A stretch of 64,000 nucleotides of DNA. Origin: Acidovorax sp. T1. GTDB lineage: Bacteria; Pseudomonadota; Gammaproteobacteria; Burkholderiales; Burkholderiaceae_C. This document shows, piece after piece, positions 37,650-47,657 of this stretch (within the stretch, counting starts at the first letter, position 1; each line of letters opens with the position of its first letter). Position numbers and translations under genes: made by a program. The stretch lies in assembly GCF_002176815.1 (NCBI RefSeq), contig NZ_CP021648.1:1054001-1118000 (forward strand), given 5' to 3'. The notes under the pieces are model-generated. The model made no database searches. It saw only the letters and a program-made list of their open reading frames with translations, and was not told the origin of the DNA.

Positions 37650-39194
37650 TCAGGACTCGCGCCGCAGGGCCGGGAACAGGATCACGTCGCGGATGCTGGG
37701 GCTGTCGGTCAGCAGCATCATCAGGCGGTCGATGCCAATGCCGCAGCCGCCTGCGGGGGGCATGCCGTATTCGAGCGCGCGCACAAAGTCGTGGTCGTAG
37801 TACATGGCCTCATCGTCGCCGCTGTCCTTGGCGGCCACCTGGGCTTGAAAGCGCGCGGCCTGGTCTTCGGCGTCGTTCAATTCCGAAAAACCGTTGCCGA
37901 ATTCGCGCCCGGTGATGTAGAGCTCGAAACGCTCGGTGACCTCGGGGCGGGTGTCGTTGGCGCGGGCCAGCGGCGAGATCTCGGTGGGGTGCTCCATGAT
38001 GAAGGTGGGCTGCCACAGCTTGTCTTCCACCGTTTCTTCAAAGTACAGCACCTGCAGGCTGGCCAGGGTGCGCCCGGACAGCTGGTTCTTTTCTTCCGAC
38101 ATGCCCAGCTTTTTCAGCGCGCTGATCAGCCAGGCCGCATCGTCCACATGCGCGCCCGCTTCGGTGTGCTGGAAGATGGCTTCGCGGATCGTCAGGCGGG
38201 CAAACGGCTGGTTCAGGTCCACCTCGCGGCCCTGGTACGACAGCTGCAGGGTGCCCGCGGCTTTCAGGGCGGCATCGCGCACCAGCTGCTCGGTAAAGCC
38301 CATGAGGTCCTGGTAGTTCCAGTAGGCCGCATAGAACTCCATCATCGTGAACTCGGGGTTGTGGCGCACCGAGATGCCTTCGTTGCGGAAGTTGCGGTTG
38401 ATCTCGAACACGCGCTCAAAGCCGCCCACCAGCAGGCGCTTGAGGTACAGCTCGGGGGCGATGCGCAGATACATTTGTTGTTCGAGCGCGTTGTGGTGCG
38501 TGACAAACGGCTTGGCATTGGCGCCGCCCGGAATGGGATGCAGCATGGGCGTCTCGACCTCCAAAAAGCCATGCTGCACCATGAAGTCGCGGATGCCGCT
38601 GACGGCCCGGCTGCGCGCCACGAAGCGCTTGCGCGCGGCCTCGTCGGTCATCAGGTCGATATAGCGCTGGCGGTATTTGACCTCCTGGTCGGCCACGCCG
38701 TGGAACTTGTCGGGCATGGGGCGCAGGCTCTTGGTCAGCAGCCGCAGCGTGGTCACCTTGACCGACAGCTCGCCGGTCTTGGTTTTCATCAGCGTGCCTT
38801 CGGCGCCGATGATGTCGCCCAGGTCCCAGTGCTTGAAGGCGGCGTAAAGATCCTCGCCCAGCGCGTCGCGCGTGATGTAGAGCTGGATGCGCCCCCCGGT
38901 TTCGCCCAGCGAGCCATCTTGCACGGTGGCAAAACTGGCCTTGCCCATCACGCGCTTGAGCATCATGCGCCCGGCCACGCTCACATGAACGGCGTGGGTT
39001 TCAAGCGACTCTGCGTCTTTGCTGGCATGCTGATCCTGCAGCGTGGCAGCGTGGTGCGCCGGTTTGAAATCATTGGGGAACGTGACGCCTGCGCCCTCGG
39101 CATGGGCCTCGCGCAAGGCGCGCAGCTTGTCCCGGCGCTCTGCGATGAGCTGGTTTTCGTCGTGGGGGGCGGGGGCTTGGTGTTGTTCTGACAT
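37650..39194 (-). CDS. lysS: Lysyl-tRNA synthetase, class II
   Basis: The 514-residue enzyme has an N-terminal OB-fold tRNA-binding domain (about 70-170) and a class II core with motif 1 around [18 protein letters not shown], motif 2 [20 protein letters not shown] and motif 3 [13 protein letters not shown]. The start ATG 39194 gives [20 protein letters not shown] at the N-terminus. The frame is open upstream to 39539, but that overlaps the sugar transferase gene region and is unconserved. It is 58 bp downstream of the glycan operon and may be read through from it. Confidence 0.96.
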   Translation of the reverse strand: MSEQHQAPAPHDENQLIAERRDKLRALREAHAEGAGVTFPNDFKPAHHAATLQDQHASKDAESLETHAVHVSVAGRMMLKRVMGKASFATVQDGSLGETGGRIQLYITRDALGEDLYAAFKHWDLGDIIGAEGTLMKTKTGELSVKVTTLRLLTKSLRPMPDKFHGVADQEVKYRQRYIDLMTDEAARKRFVARSRAVSGIRDFMVQHGFLEVETPMLHPIPGGANAKPFVTHHNALEQQMYLRIAPELYLKRLLVGGFERVFEINRNFRNEGISVRHNPEFTMMEFYAAYWNYQDLMGFTEQLVRDAALKAAGTLQLSYQGREVDLNQPFARLTIREAIFQHTEAGAHVDDAAWLISALKKLGMSEEKNQLSGRTLASLQVLYFEETVEDKLWQPTFIMEHPTEISPLARANDTRPEVTERFELYITGREFGNGFSELNDAEDQAARFQAQVAAKDSGDDEAMYYDHDFVRALEYGMPPAGGCGIGIDRLMMLLTDSPSIRDVILFPALRRES

Positions 39195-39252
39195 AGGTGC
39201 CGTGGCTACGGGGCGTGGAATGTAGGGGCTGGTGGCAGCCAAACTATGGATT

Positions 39253-39885
39253 TTATGGGTTATCGGCAGGGTTCTGGTGCCGCGCGGAATACAGGCCCAG
39301 CACAGCCAGCGCCGTCCAGGCAATGATCTGCAGATCCAGCCACAGGCTGCGCGTGTGCACGTACTGCTGTGCATAGTGCAGTTTGGTGGGCAGGATCTGC
39401 TCCAAATAGGTGCGTTCGGGGTCAGGGCTCTGCGCCAGCAGATCGCTCTCGTTGCGGTATGCGATGGAGGCCAGGTCGGTAATGCCGGGGCGCACGCTGA
39501 GCACCACCGTGCGCAGGTTGGCGGGGTAGTGCGCCACATAGCGCGGCACCTCGGGGCGTGGGCCGACCACGCTCATGTCGCCGCAAAGCACGTTGAGGAA
39601 CTGCGGCAACTCGTCCAGCTTGCTGCGGCGCAGCCAGGCGCCCGCGCGTGTGATGCGGGCGTCTTGGCCCACCGTAATTTGTGGGCCCGCCGCCTCGGCA
39701 CCGGTCTGCATGGTGCGGAACTTATAGATGCCAAACAGTCGCCCACCTTGCCCCACACGTTGCTGCCGAAAGAACATCGGGCCCGGCGAATCCAGCCGCA
39801 CCCACAGCGCCACGGTCAGCAGCACCGGGCCCAGCAGCAGCAGAGCCAAGGCGGCAAAAGCGATGTCGAACAGGCGTTTGGCCAT
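39253..39885 (-). CDS. Undecaprenyl-phosphate sugar-1-phosphate transferase, PglC-like
   Basis: The 210-residue monotopic phosphoglycosyl transferase initiates glycan assembly on undecaprenyl phosphate. It has one N-terminal hydrophobic hairpin (about 5-28), [22 protein letters not shown], and the catalytic block [16 protein letters not shown] followed by [11 protein letters not shown]. Its size and single helix match PglC rather than the large WbaP type. PglC uses UDP-diacetylbacillosamine; the aminotransferase and 4,6-dehydratase in the same operon fit an amino-sugar donor but do not prove it. It is the last gene of the operon, 7 bp after the aminotransferase. Confidence 0.88.
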   Translation of the reverse strand: MAKRLFDIAFAALALLLLGPVLLTVALWVRLDSPGPMFFRQQRVGQGGRLFGIYKFRTMQTGAEAAGPQITVGQDARITRAGAWLRRSKLDELPQFLNVLCGDMSVVGPRPEVPRYVAHYPANLRTVVLSVRPGITDLASIAYRNESDLLAQSPDPERTYLEQILPTKLHYAQQYVHTRSLWLDLQIIAWTALAVLGLYSARHQNPADNP

Positions 39886-39892
39886 GGAAGGT

Positions 39893-41068
39893 TCAGCCCA
39901 GCAACTCGTGCAGCGCGGCAATCACGCGGTCCTGGTGGGCATCTTGCATAGCCGTGAACAGCGGCAGGCTGAGCATGGCCTGGTAGGCCGCATCGGCCTG
40001 CGGAAATTGCTCTGGCGTGAGCCCGTAGCGGTCGCGCCAGTAGGGGTGGCGGTGCAATGGCACGTAGTGCACGCTGGTGCCGATGCCCCGGTCCGACAGC
40101 GCCTGGATGAGCTCGTCGCGGCCCATGCGCGCGCCCTGCGCCAGCCGGATGACGTAGAGGTGCCAGGCGTGCACATCGCCCGCCGGCGCGTCTGCAGGCA
40201 GCACCAGGGGCAAGTGGGCCAGCTGCGCCTGGTAGCGCGCTGCCAGATGCTGACGGCGCCGCACGAATTGCGGCAGGCGCTGCAGCTGGACCACGCCCAT
40301 GGCGGCGGCGACGTCGGTCATGTTGTACTTGAAGCCGGGGGCCACCACCTCGTAGTACCACGCCGGGGTCTTGGAAGTGAAGCGGTCAAAGGCGTCGCGG
40401 CTCATGCCGTGCAGGCGCATTACGCGCATGCGCTCGGCCAGCTTTGGGTCGCGTGTCACGGCCATGCCGCCCTCTCCGGTGGTGATGGTCTTGTTGGCGT
40501 AGAAGCTGAACACTGTCACGTCGGATGTCAGCTGGCCTACCAGCGTGCCGTGCCAGGTGGTGGGCAGGGCGTGCGCGGCGTCTTCCACCACCTTGAGGCC
40601 GTGCTCGCTCGCAATGGCCAGAATGGCGTCCATATCGCAGGCCAAGCCCCCGTAGTGCACCGGCATGATGGCCTTGGTACGCGGGGTGATGGCGGCGCGG
40701 ATGGCTTCGGGGTGCATGTTCAGTGTGACCGGGTCTACGTCCACCAGCACCGGGTCGGCACCCAGGTAGCGCACCACTTCCACCGTGGCGGTGAAAGTCA
40801 GCGTGGGCGCAATCACCTCGTCGCCCGGGCCAAAGCCCAGCGCTTCGAGCGCCAGGTGCAGGCCGGCCGTGGCGGAGTTGACGGCAATGGACTGCAGGCC
40901 ATTACCGCCAAGGAAGTCGGTGAAAGCCTGCTCGAATTCTCTGGCCTTGGGCCCGGTGGTCACCCAGCCCGAACGCAGGGCCTCGGTCACGGCGACGATT
41001 TCCGCGTCGCCGATGTCGGGGCGGGCGAAGGGCAGAAAAGGCGGGGAGGGTGGTGCGGTTTGGGGCAT
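39893..41068 (-). CDS. DegT/DnrJ/EryC1/StrS-family sugar aminotransferase
   Basis: The 391-residue PLP enzyme transfers an amino group to a 4-keto (or 3-keto) NDP-sugar. It has the PLP lysine in [42 protein letters not shown], and [14 protein letters not shown] for sugar binding. In this operon the most economical substrate is the 4-keto sugar made by the FlaA1/PglF-like dehydratase (45728-47653), giving a UDP-4-amino-4,6-dideoxy sugar, as PglE does. ATG 41068 is chosen; an upstream frame to 41125 is unconserved. Confidence 0.88.
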   Translation of the reverse strand: MPQTAPPSPPFLPFARPDIGDAEIVAVTEALRSGWVTTGPKAREFEQAFTDFLGGNGLQSIAVNSATAGLHLALEALGFGPGDEVIAPTLTFTATVEVVRYLGADPVLVDVDPVTLNMHPEAIRAAITPRTKAIMPVHYGGLACDMDAILAIASEHGLKVVEDAAHALPTTWHGTLVGQLTSDVTVFSFYANKTITTGEGGMAVTRDPKLAERMRVMRLHGMSRDAFDRFTSKTPAWYYEVVAPGFKYNMTDVAAAMGVVQLQRLPQFVRRRQHLAARYQAQLAHLPLVLPADAPAGDVHAWHLYVIRLAQGARMGRDELIQALSDRGIGTSVHYVPLHRHPYWRDRYGLTPEQFPQADAAYQAMLSLPLFTAMQDAHQDRVIAALHELLG

Positions 41069-41141
41069 GGTGTGTTCAGGGGCGCAGCGGCCGATGGTGT
41101 GGTTTTCCTGCCCCAATGCCTGCATGGCTGTCCAGGGGTGT

Positions 41142-41840
41142 TCATCGGGGTTTGACCGCCCAGGTCAGGCGGTGGGTGCGCAGCGGGTGCAGCAGCAGTG
41201 ACGCCGCGCCGATCAGTGGCGCTGGCAGCCGCCGTGCGACCGGCGGCGCGAGCGTCAAGCGCCGCGCATGTAACCGTGCTTCAGGGAACAGTGCTCGCAG
41301 TTCGTCTGCAGGCACCTTGCGCACATCGGCATTGTGTGGGTTGTTGACGACAAAGTCATAGACCAGCACGCCACCGCCCGGTGCCACCCAGCGCCACAGC
41401 GTGCGTGCAAACTGTTGCCGGTAGCCGGGGTCAAGTAGCGAGCTGAACACGGTGAAGGCCAGCACGGCCTGCTGGCTGCCGTCGGTGATCGGCGTAGTGC
41501 AGGCGTCGCCCTGAACGATGCGTACCGGCTCCGGCAGGGCTGCTCGCGCCACCGTGGCGCGTTCGGGCAGCAGCTCGATGCCAGTGAGCTGTCCGGGCAA
41601 GGCGCCTAGGCGCAATAGGTCCAACAGGTTGCCGCCGCTGCCGCAGCCCACTTCGAGCAGGGTTCGGCCGACCAGGCTGTCCCAGCCGTGCGCGCGCCAC
41701 AGGGCGGCCATGGCGCGCAAGCGCTCCTGCTGCGCCTGCAGGGCTGCAGCATTGGCGTACAGGCTGTAGCGCTGCGCGTCGGCATTGCTGTCGCGGCATG
41801 CGTAGCGGTTTTCGACGGCGCGGGTTTCGGGCGTGCTCAC
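41142..41840 (-). CDS. Class I SAM-dependent methyltransferase (glycan-associated)
   Basis: The 232-residue protein has the Rossmann motif [21 protein letters not shown], an acidic motif II in [20 protein letters not shown] and a post-motif [14 protein letters not shown]. In a glycan operon it probably methylates a sugar hydroxyl, perhaps a terminal cap. I choose GTG 41840, which overlaps the stop of the upstream glycosyltransferase as GTGA. The long open frame upstream to 42434 lies over the glycosyltransferase gene and is a shadow. Confidence 0.8.
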   Translation of the reverse strand: MSTPETRAVENRYACRDSNADAQRYSLYANAAALQAQQERLRAMAALWRAHGWDSLVGRTLLEVGCGSGGNLLDLLRLGALPGQLTGIELLPERATVARAALPEPVRIVQGDACTTPITDGSQQAVLAFTVFSSLLDPGYRQQFARTLWRWVAPGGGVLVYDFVVNNPHNADVRKVPADELRALFPEARLHARRLTLAPPVARRLPAPLIGAASLLLHPLRTHRLTWAVKPR

Positions 41841-42865
41841 CTGGTGATCCTTGCGAAGCGCGATGAAGGCCCGCGTGCGCGCAGCACATCCCATAAGCCC
41901 TGCCAGGTTCCACAGCCGTAGCCGATGTGGAAAGCGGCGATCACGGCGGGTAAGCGCCACAGTGTGTGCCAGCCCCCCGCGGCACGCGCGGCGGCCGCGC
42001 TGGCCAGCAGGAGGTAGAGTCCGTAGAGCGCCAGCAGCGCGATGGTGGGCCACGGCGTCCATGAAAGCAGCAGGGCAGCTAGACCCAGCGCGGCGACGAA
42101 CAGCGCTGGCACGAGCTGGCGCAGTGAACCCGGCTGGCCGTGCTTGCGCACCACGAAGGGCCGCCAGTAGCCGTACTGCTGCTGCTGGGCGTAGAGGTGG
42201 CGCAGCGAATCGCGCGGGTGGTAGACCGAGCGGATGGTGCCACTTTGCCAGACGCGGCCACCGCCCAGGCGCAGGCGCAGGTTGTGTTCGTCGTCCTGGT
42301 TGCGCACCAGCGCCTCGTCGAACAGGCCGAAGCGCGCGAACGCTTCGCGCCGCCAGCAGCCCAGGTACACGGTATCGACCGCGCCTTCGTAGGCCTGGTC
42401 GCGCGAGCGCGCGCCACCCACCACCCAGCGGCACTGGAAGGCCGCCGCGATGGCTTCGCCCATGGGGCCGGCGCCCTGCGCGACCCAGGGGCCGCCCACG
42501 TTGTCGGCACCGCTGCGCTCCAGGGTTTCAATGCATCGTGCCAAGTAGTCCGGGGCGAACACTGTGTGGATGTCGAGCCGGGCAATCACTGTGCCCTGGG
42601 CGCGCGCGATGCAGGCGTTGAGCCCGGTGGAGACGATACGGCCTGGGTTGTCCACGCACACCAGCCGCCCGTCGCGTGCGCAACGCTGCTGCAGGCGCTC
42701 GCGCGTGCAGTCACCGCTCTCGCCATCTGCGATCAGCACCTCCATACGCCAGCCCTCGGGGAGCTGCTGGCGCAGCACCGAGTCGCAGAACGCGTCGATG
42801 AAGGCCGCTTCGTTGCGGCAGGGGGCAATCACGCTGAGCAGGCGGGGCATGGTGGCGTGTGTCAT
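41837..42865 (-). CDS. Family 2 glycosyltransferase, ExoA-like, membrane-anchored
   Basis: The 342-residue protein has a GT-A fold: VIAPCRNEAAFIDAF, the acidic ADGESGDCTRERL, a metal-binding DIH at RLDIHTVFAPDY, and LVRNQDDEHNLRLRLGGG with the catalytic ED/DE region and YHPRDSLRHLYAQQQQYGYW. Two TM helices are near the C-terminus (about 252-300). The pattern resembles the succinoglycan transferase ExoA. It would add one sugar to the lipid-linked glycan at the cytoplasmic face. The ATG overlaps the upstream stop (ATGA), so the operon is coupled. Confidence 0.85.
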   Translation of the reverse strand: MTHATMPRLLSVIAPCRNEAAFIDAFCDSVLRQQLPEGWRMEVLIADGESGDCTRERLQQRCARDGRLVCVDNPGRIVSTGLNACIARAQGTVIARLDIHTVFAPDYLARCIETLERSGADNVGGPWVAQGAGPMGEAIAAAFQCRWVVGGARSRDQAYEGAVDTVYLGCWRREAFARFGLFDEALVRNQDDEHNLRLRLGGGRVWQSGTIRSVYHPRDSLRHLYAQQQQYGYWRPFVVRKHGQPGSLRQLVPALFVAALGLAALLLSWTPWPTIALLALYGLYLLLASAAAARAAGGWHTLWRLPAVIAAFHIGYGCGTWQGLWDVLRARGPSSRFARITR

Positions 42866-43911
42866 TGCAGGAGTTGCCGGTACAGCCGGTCGATATGGTC
42901 CATCTGCGTCTTGCGGTCGCCGTCGAGCGCGATGCGCTCGGCATTGTGCGCTCCGACCTGGTGCATGCGGGCGTCGTCGCTGGCAAGTTGCTGCAGCACC
43001 CCGGCCAGCGCGCGTGCGTCGCCCGCGGGCACCAGCAGGTCGGGTGTGATCCATTGCCGGTTGGCCGGCAGGTCGCTCGCCACCACCGCCAGGCCACAGG
43101 CCATGCTTTCGAGCATGGCCACGGAGGTAGCGTCGCTCGTGGGCACGCTGACCGAAATCTTGCAGCGCGCCAGCACGGCGGCCATGCCTGCGTCGTCCAG
43201 GCGGCCGTGGAAGTTGACGCTTCGATCGAGTCCCCGTGCCTGCACTTGGCTGCGCAATTGCGCTTCGAGCGAGCCGCCACCGAGCAGGTGCAACTGGAGC
43301 GGTGTGCCGGGCAGTTGCTGGCACAGCAGCGCGAAGGCATCGATCAGCGTGGCTATCTGGTAATTGGGTTCCCAGGCGCGCAGGCTCACGATCTGCACGC
43401 CGTTCTTGTCTTCCCTGGGCGCTGGGGCGAAGCGCGCGCGGTCCACGCCCCAGTGGATCTCGTGCACTGGGGCGCGTGGGCGGTACTGCCGCGCGGCGTC
43501 GACCAGGCTGGCTGAGTCGCCTGTAATGAGATCGGCGCGGCGCAGGATCCAGCCGGTGAGCCAGCGCATCCATGAACGGGTGCGCGGCGTTACCAGCAGG
43601 TCGCTGCCCCAGGCCGTTATCACCAGCGGGTGGTGGTCACAGCGCGCGGCTAGGTAGCCGTAGGAGGTGACATAGTGCGCGTGCACGATGTCCGGGGCCA
43701 GTTCGCGCACATGGCGCTGGGCGTCGGCCACGCGCAGCAGCCAGTCGGCCTGGCGCCGCACCGGCGGCAGGATGCGCTGCTCCACGCCGTCGAGTGGCTC
43801 GGGCCGCGCCGTGACGAGGGATACACGCCAGCCGCGCGCCAGCATCTCCATCGCCCAGCGCCGGGTGTGGGGGCTGTTGGCGTCGCCCAACAGGCACAGG
43901 TGCGGGGCCAT
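42862..43911 (-). CDS. Family 4 (GT-B) glycosyltransferase
   Basis: The 349-residue protein has a Gly-rich N-domain (LCLLGDANSPHTRRWAMEML), HAHYVTSYGY, DLITGDSASLVDAA, WGVDRARFAP and the C-domain donor site with SDATSVAMLESMACGLAVVA, including the E-x7-E type signature. It retains the sugar configuration of its donor. The sequence resembles capsule/O-antigen transferases; the acceptor is unknown. The start ATG 43911 is separated by one base from the stop of the acyltransferase gene. The upstream frame to 44166 overlaps that gene and is ignored. Confidence 0.85.
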   Translation of the reverse strand: MAPHLCLLGDANSPHTRRWAMEMLARGWRVSLVTARPEPLDGVEQRILPPVRRQADWLLRVADAQRHVRELAPDIVHAHYVTSYGYLAARCDHHPLVITAWGSDLLVTPRTRSWMRWLTGWILRRADLITGDSASLVDAARQYRPRAPVHEIHWGVDRARFAPAPREDKNGVQIVSLRAWEPNYQIATLIDAFALLCQQLPGTPLQLHLLGGGSLEAQLRSQVQARGLDRSVNFHGRLDDAGMAAVLARCKISVSVPTSDATSVAMLESMACGLAVVASDLPANRQWITPDLLVPAGDARALAGVLQQLASDDARMHQVGAHNAERIALDGDRKTQMDHIDRLYRQLLQ

Positions 43912-43912
43912 G

Positions 43913-44515
43913 TCAGCGCGGTTCCTGTGGTGCACGGGGCAGTTCGCCGGCCCAGGCGGCATAGTGGGTTGCCAGTTCGGGGTGCTGTGCCAGCAGGCGG
44001 GCGTCACCCGTGCGCACGTCCCCGATGATGGCGGCGGGCGAGCCCGCCATGATGGCGAAGTCCGGCACTTCGCCGCGCACCCGGGAATGGGCGCACACCA
44101 CCACGCCCTTGCCGATGCGGCTGCCGGCCTCGACCACGCTGTGCGGGCCGATGAAGCTGTAGGCACCGATCTCGATCAGGGCGCGCACATAAGTCGGCAC
44201 CTCACCCTGGTGGCTGGCGTAGGCGCGGCCCAGCAGCCGGATGCTGCGGTGCGAACTGTGCGTGACGATGCTGACAAAGTTGGTGATCTGCACCCCCTCG
44301 GCGATGCGCAGACCGGCCGTGGCGTCGAGGAAATTGAACTGGCCGATGAACACATGGTCCGCCAGCTCCAGTCCGGCCTCGCCCTCGATGCAGGTGCTGG
44401 GTGCGATGCGGGTATGCGGAAGGGCCTGGCCCGTGCGGCCTTGCTCGCCGAACACCATGCGGTAGAAAAGCTGCCGCCAGAGCCAGCGGCGCCAGCGGTT
44501 AAGCAAGGCTCTCAT
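43913..44515 (-). CDS. Left-handed beta-helix acyltransferase (WbbJ/CysE/LacA family)
   Basis: The 200-residue protein has hexapeptide repeats: IAPSTCIEGEAGLELADHVF leads into a helix with IGQFNFLDATAGL, then EIGAYSFIGPHSVVEAGSRI and GKGVVVCAHSRVRGEVP, ending in the AGSPAAIIGD cap. A loop with VTHSSHR supplies the likely catalytic histidine. It would acetylate a sugar; it is WbbJ-like rather than PglD-like, so O-acetylation of the glycan is as likely as N-acetylation of the amino sugar. It overlaps the flippase gene by 17 bp. Confidence 0.85.
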   Translation of the reverse strand: MRALLNRWRRWLWRQLFYRMVFGEQGRTGQALPHTRIAPSTCIEGEAGLELADHVFIGQFNFLDATAGLRIAEGVQITNFVSIVTHSSHRSIRLLGRAYASHQGEVPTYVRALIEIGAYSFIGPHSVVEAGSRIGKGVVVCAHSRVRGEVPDFAIMAGSPAAIIGDVRTGDARLLAQHPELATHYAAWAGELPRAPQEPR

Positions 44516-45731
44516 GGGGAATATCGCTCCAGAACGCGAGGGCCCGGAAATAGTAGAGGAAGTACGCTGCCATCGCGGCCGAAACGCCCCAGGCTGCACC
44601 TGCGAGCCCGCCCCAGTGGAGCCCGGCTGCCAGCCCGGCGAAAAACACCGCCTGCCCGAAGAGCGAGACCCGCAGCGCCCAGGGCTGGGCGCGCCAGGCC
44701 AGCGTGACCACAGAGAGCGGCGAGGCGATGAAGTGCAGCCCGATGTAGAGCGCCAGGCCGCGTGCCAGCGCTCCGGCATCGGACCACTGCGCGCCGAAGA
44801 TCCAGGTGAACAACTCAGGCCCCCACAGCCCCAGCACGGCGGCCAGTGGCGCGGCGAGCAGTGCCAGCGCCAGCATGGTGCGACGCACCAGGGCGCGGGC
44901 CTCGGCCGCGCTGCGGGCCTGCAGCAGCTGGGGGTACAGCGCCTGCGAGAGCGCGCCTCCCAGTAGCGTGGCGGGCGCCTTGAGGTAGCGCAGCGCCAAG
45001 GCCCAGAAGCCGGCGGCCGCGTCCCCCGCCCAGGCGGCGATGAGCAGCAGGGCCAGCGTGTCCTGCAGTGCGCCGATGAAGGCGTGTGGCGTGTTGTAGA
45101 GCGGAAAGTCGCGGTGCCGTGCGGCCATGGCCTTGAGGCGTGGCAGCGGATGGCATGCCATGCGCCGCCAGCCACCTTGCGGGGCCGGCCGGGCCAGCAG
45201 CCAGGCGGCGCCCAGGCCCGCCACGATGGGGCCGAGCAGCAGGCCCACGGGCCCCATCTTGAGCAGGCCCAGCAGCACCTGCAGAATGGCGCCGCCGCCC
45301 TGCTGCACCAGGCGCGCCGCCGACAGCAGGCCAAAGCGCTGCCCGCGTGTGGCCCACAGGGTCAGCCACTGGGTGGTGCCGATGGCCAGCACGCCCGCCG
45401 GCAGCAACCAGGCCAGGGCCATGCCCGGCCAGAAGAGCAGCACTCCGGCCAGAAGGACGGATGCGGCCGTGGTGACCAGCAGCAGGCGCACGCACAGGGC
45501 CATGAGTAGCGACACGCCCTGGGGTTTCTTTTCGAGCGGCAGGGCGAATTCGTAGCGCGCGCAGGCCACCACGGCCAGGTTGGTGGCCACGGCCCAGAGC
45601 AGCGCGTACTGGCCGAAATCCCCCGGCGCGTACAGCCGCGTGAGCACCGGGCCCAGCAGCAGCGGCAGGGCGTGGGCCAGCACGCTGCCCGTGAGCAGCG
45701 TCAACGTGGCGCGCAGCAGGCCGGACGTCAT
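44499..45731 (-). CDS. Wzx-type polysaccharide flippase (MOP superfamily)
   Basis: The 410-residue protein is almost entirely hydrophobic with about 12 TM helices, starting LTLLTGSVLAHALPLLLGPVL then TRLYAPGDFGQYALLWAVAT, the usual Wzx N-terminus, and ending YFLYYFRALAFWS. It would flip the undecaprenyl-diphosphate-linked glycan to the periplasm. It overlaps the dehydratase gene by four bases (ATGA). No Wzy polymerase-like protein is encoded in the operon. Confidence 0.87.
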   Translation of the reverse strand: MTSGLLRATLTLLTGSVLAHALPLLLGPVLTRLYAPGDFGQYALLWAVATNLAVVACARYEFALPLEKKPQGVSLLMALCVRLLLVTTAASVLLAGVLLFWPGMALAWLLPAGVLAIGTTQWLTLWATRGQRFGLLSAARLVQQGGGAILQVLLGLLKMGPVGLLLGPIVAGLGAAWLLARPAPQGGWRRMACHPLPRLKAMAARHRDFPLYNTPHAFIGALQDTLALLLIAAWAGDAAAGFWALALRYLKAPATLLGGALSQALYPQLLQARSAAEARALVRRTMLALALLAAPLAAVLGLWGPELFTWIFGAQWSDAGALARGLALYIGLHFIASPLSVVTLAWRAQPWALRVSLFGQAVFFAGLAAGLHWGGLAGAAWGVSAAMAAYFLYYFRALAFWSDIPHESLA

Positions 45732-47653
45732 GGTTGGGTGGAATCGGCGGGCTGGTAGCCGGGCACCAGCTGGCGCAACAGGGCCTTGATGGTGAGGGTG
45801 TCGTCCGCGAGGGCCGCGTTGCGCAAGGCCTCCAGCGTGGCCTGCATACCTTCCCAGGGGGCGTGTTCCTCGCGTGCGCGCAGGATGCGCGGGTGCGCGG
45901 TGGGCAGGGGGTGGTCGCCGATGAGCAGTTCCTCGTAGAGTTTTTCGCCAGGGCGCAGGCCGGTGAACTCGATGGCGATGTCGCCGCCCGGATGCTGATC
46001 GTCGCGCACGGTCAGACCCGACAGCGCCACCATGCGCCGGGCCAGCTCCACGATGCGGATGGGCTCGCCCATGTCGAGCAGGAACAGATCGCCGCCCTCA
46101 GCCATGGCGCCGGCTTGGAGCACAAGCTGCGCCGCCTCGGGGATGGTCATGAAATAGCGCGTGACCTCCGGGTGCGTGACCGTGATGGGGCCGCCCGCAG
46201 CGATCTGGCGGCGGAACAGCGGAATCACGCTGCCGCTGGAGCCCAACACGTTGCCGAAGCGCACCATAGAAAAGCGCGTAGGGCAGTGCCAGGGGGGCGT
46301 GGTCACTGCCGCGTCAAACGGCGGCTGGTCGCTGGCCGCGATGGCCTGCAGAACCAGTTCGGCCACGCGCTTGCTCGCGCCCATGATGTTGGTGGGGCGT
46401 ACGGCCTTGTCGGTGGAAACGAGCACGAAATGCCGTGCCCCATATTCCAGCGCCATGCGCACCATATTGAGCGTGCCGAACACATTGTTGAGCACGCCTT
46501 CGCCCGCATTGGCCTCGACCATCGGCACATGTTTGTAGGCGGCGGCGTGGTAAATGGAGCCGGGGCAGTGCGCATGGTAGATATCAGCCATGCGCCGCGG
46601 GTCGGCCACGCTGGCCAGCAGTGGCACGAGTTCGCAGGCGTGCACGCCTTGGTCGTGCAGCGCCTGCAACTCGTGGTGGATGGCGTAGAGCGCGTATTCG
46701 CTGTGATCTACCAGCAGCAGCCTCGCCGGGCCTTCCTGCACGATCTGACGGCACAGTTCGCTGCCGATGCTGCCGCCTGCGCCGGTGACCATGATTACCT
46801 TGCCTGCCAAATTGCGGCTTAGCAGCTCGGGATTGGCCGTTACAGGTTCGCGACCGAGCAGGTCTTCAATGTCTAGGTCCTGAAAGTCGGTAATGGTGAC
46901 TCGCCCGCTGGCCAGGTCGGTCAGCCCGGGCAGGGTGCGAATGCGCACGGGCAAATCGCGCAGGCTTTCGATGATCTGGCGGCGGCGCTGGCGCGTGGCG
47001 CTGGGCAGTGCCAGCAATACGTCGGTGATGCCGAGGCGATCAATGATGTGGGGCAGGTCTTGTGGTGCATAGACGCGGGTGCCATTGATGCTACGCCCGG
47101 CCTTGGCAGCGTCGTCATCCACAAAACCTTGCAACAGGTACTGATGTGCACCCCCAAGGCCGGCCGCTGTCTGCGCGCCAGCGCTCCCAGCACCATAAAT
47201 CAGCAATCGGCTCGGTGCAGTGCCCGGGCGTCCCCTGAGCCAGTGCCAACCCAGAGCGCGACTGGTGCCAATCATCAACAACAAAATCAGCGGCTGCAGT
47301 ATGCCCACGCTTCGGGGAACACCTTCCCATTGCACGCTGAGTAATATTGACAAAAGAACGGCGCCATAGATTGCCACAGCCTTGCCTGTTGTGATCAGCG
47401 CTGTGACCCCGGTATAGCGAAATATGGCGCGGTAAAGTCCCTGGTTCACCAGAATGGGGAAGGCAAGCAGGGGCGCCATGGCATAAACCGGCCATTGCAG
47501 GCCTTCGGGCCAATGCAGGGTGTCCAGCCGCAAGCTGAAAGCCAGCCACATGGCGAGAATGCCCATGCAGCCATCCATGGCCACGACGAACAGTCGTTTG
47601 GCAGAGCGCGGCCATTCCAGAACGTGGCGCAGTAAATACCGGTCTTGGGGCAT
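45728..47653 (-). CDS. FlaA1/CapD-family membrane NDP-sugar 4,6-dehydratase (WbpM/PglF-like)
   Basis: The 641-residue protein has four N-terminal TM helices (within about 25-140), a first nucleotide-binding region (LLIYGAGSAGAQTAAGL, about 165-280) and a C-terminal SDR domain with VTGAGGSIGSELCRQI, AAYKHVPMVEANAGEG, and STDKAVRPTNIMGASKR, where Met replaces the catalytic Tyr as in WbpM/PglF. It converts UDP-GlcNAc to the 4-keto-6-deoxy sugar. It heads the glycan genes, 4 bp downstream of the LON-domain gene. ATG 47653 (MPQDRYLLRHVLEW) is chosen over upstream frame extension. Confidence 0.9.
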   Translation of the reverse strand: MPQDRYLLRHVLEWPRSAKRLFVVAMDGCMGILAMWLAFSLRLDTLHWPEGLQWPVYAMAPLLAFPILVNQGLYRAIFRYTGVTALITTGKAVAIYGAVLLSILLSVQWEGVPRSVGILQPLILLLMIGTSRALGWHWLRGRPGTAPSRLLIYGAGSAGAQTAAGLGGAHQYLLQGFVDDDAAKAGRSINGTRVYAPQDLPHIIDRLGITDVLLALPSATRQRRRQIIESLRDLPVRIRTLPGLTDLASGRVTITDFQDLDIEDLLGREPVTANPELLSRNLAGKVIMVTGAGGSIGSELCRQIVQEGPARLLLVDHSEYALYAIHHELQALHDQGVHACELVPLLASVADPRRMADIYHAHCPGSIYHAAAYKHVPMVEANAGEGVLNNVFGTLNMVRMALEYGARHFVLVSTDKAVRPTNIMGASKRVAELVLQAIAASDQPPFDAAVTTPPWHCPTRFSMVRFGNVLGSSGSVIPLFRRQIAAGGPITVTHPEVTRYFMTIPEAAQLVLQAGAMAEGGDLFLLDMGEPIRIVELARRMVALSGLTVRDDQHPGGDIAIEFTGLRPGEKLYEELLIGDHPLPTAHPRILRAREEHAPWEGMQATLEALRNAALADDTLTIKALLRQLVPGYQPADSTQP

Positions 47654-47657
47654 TCGT

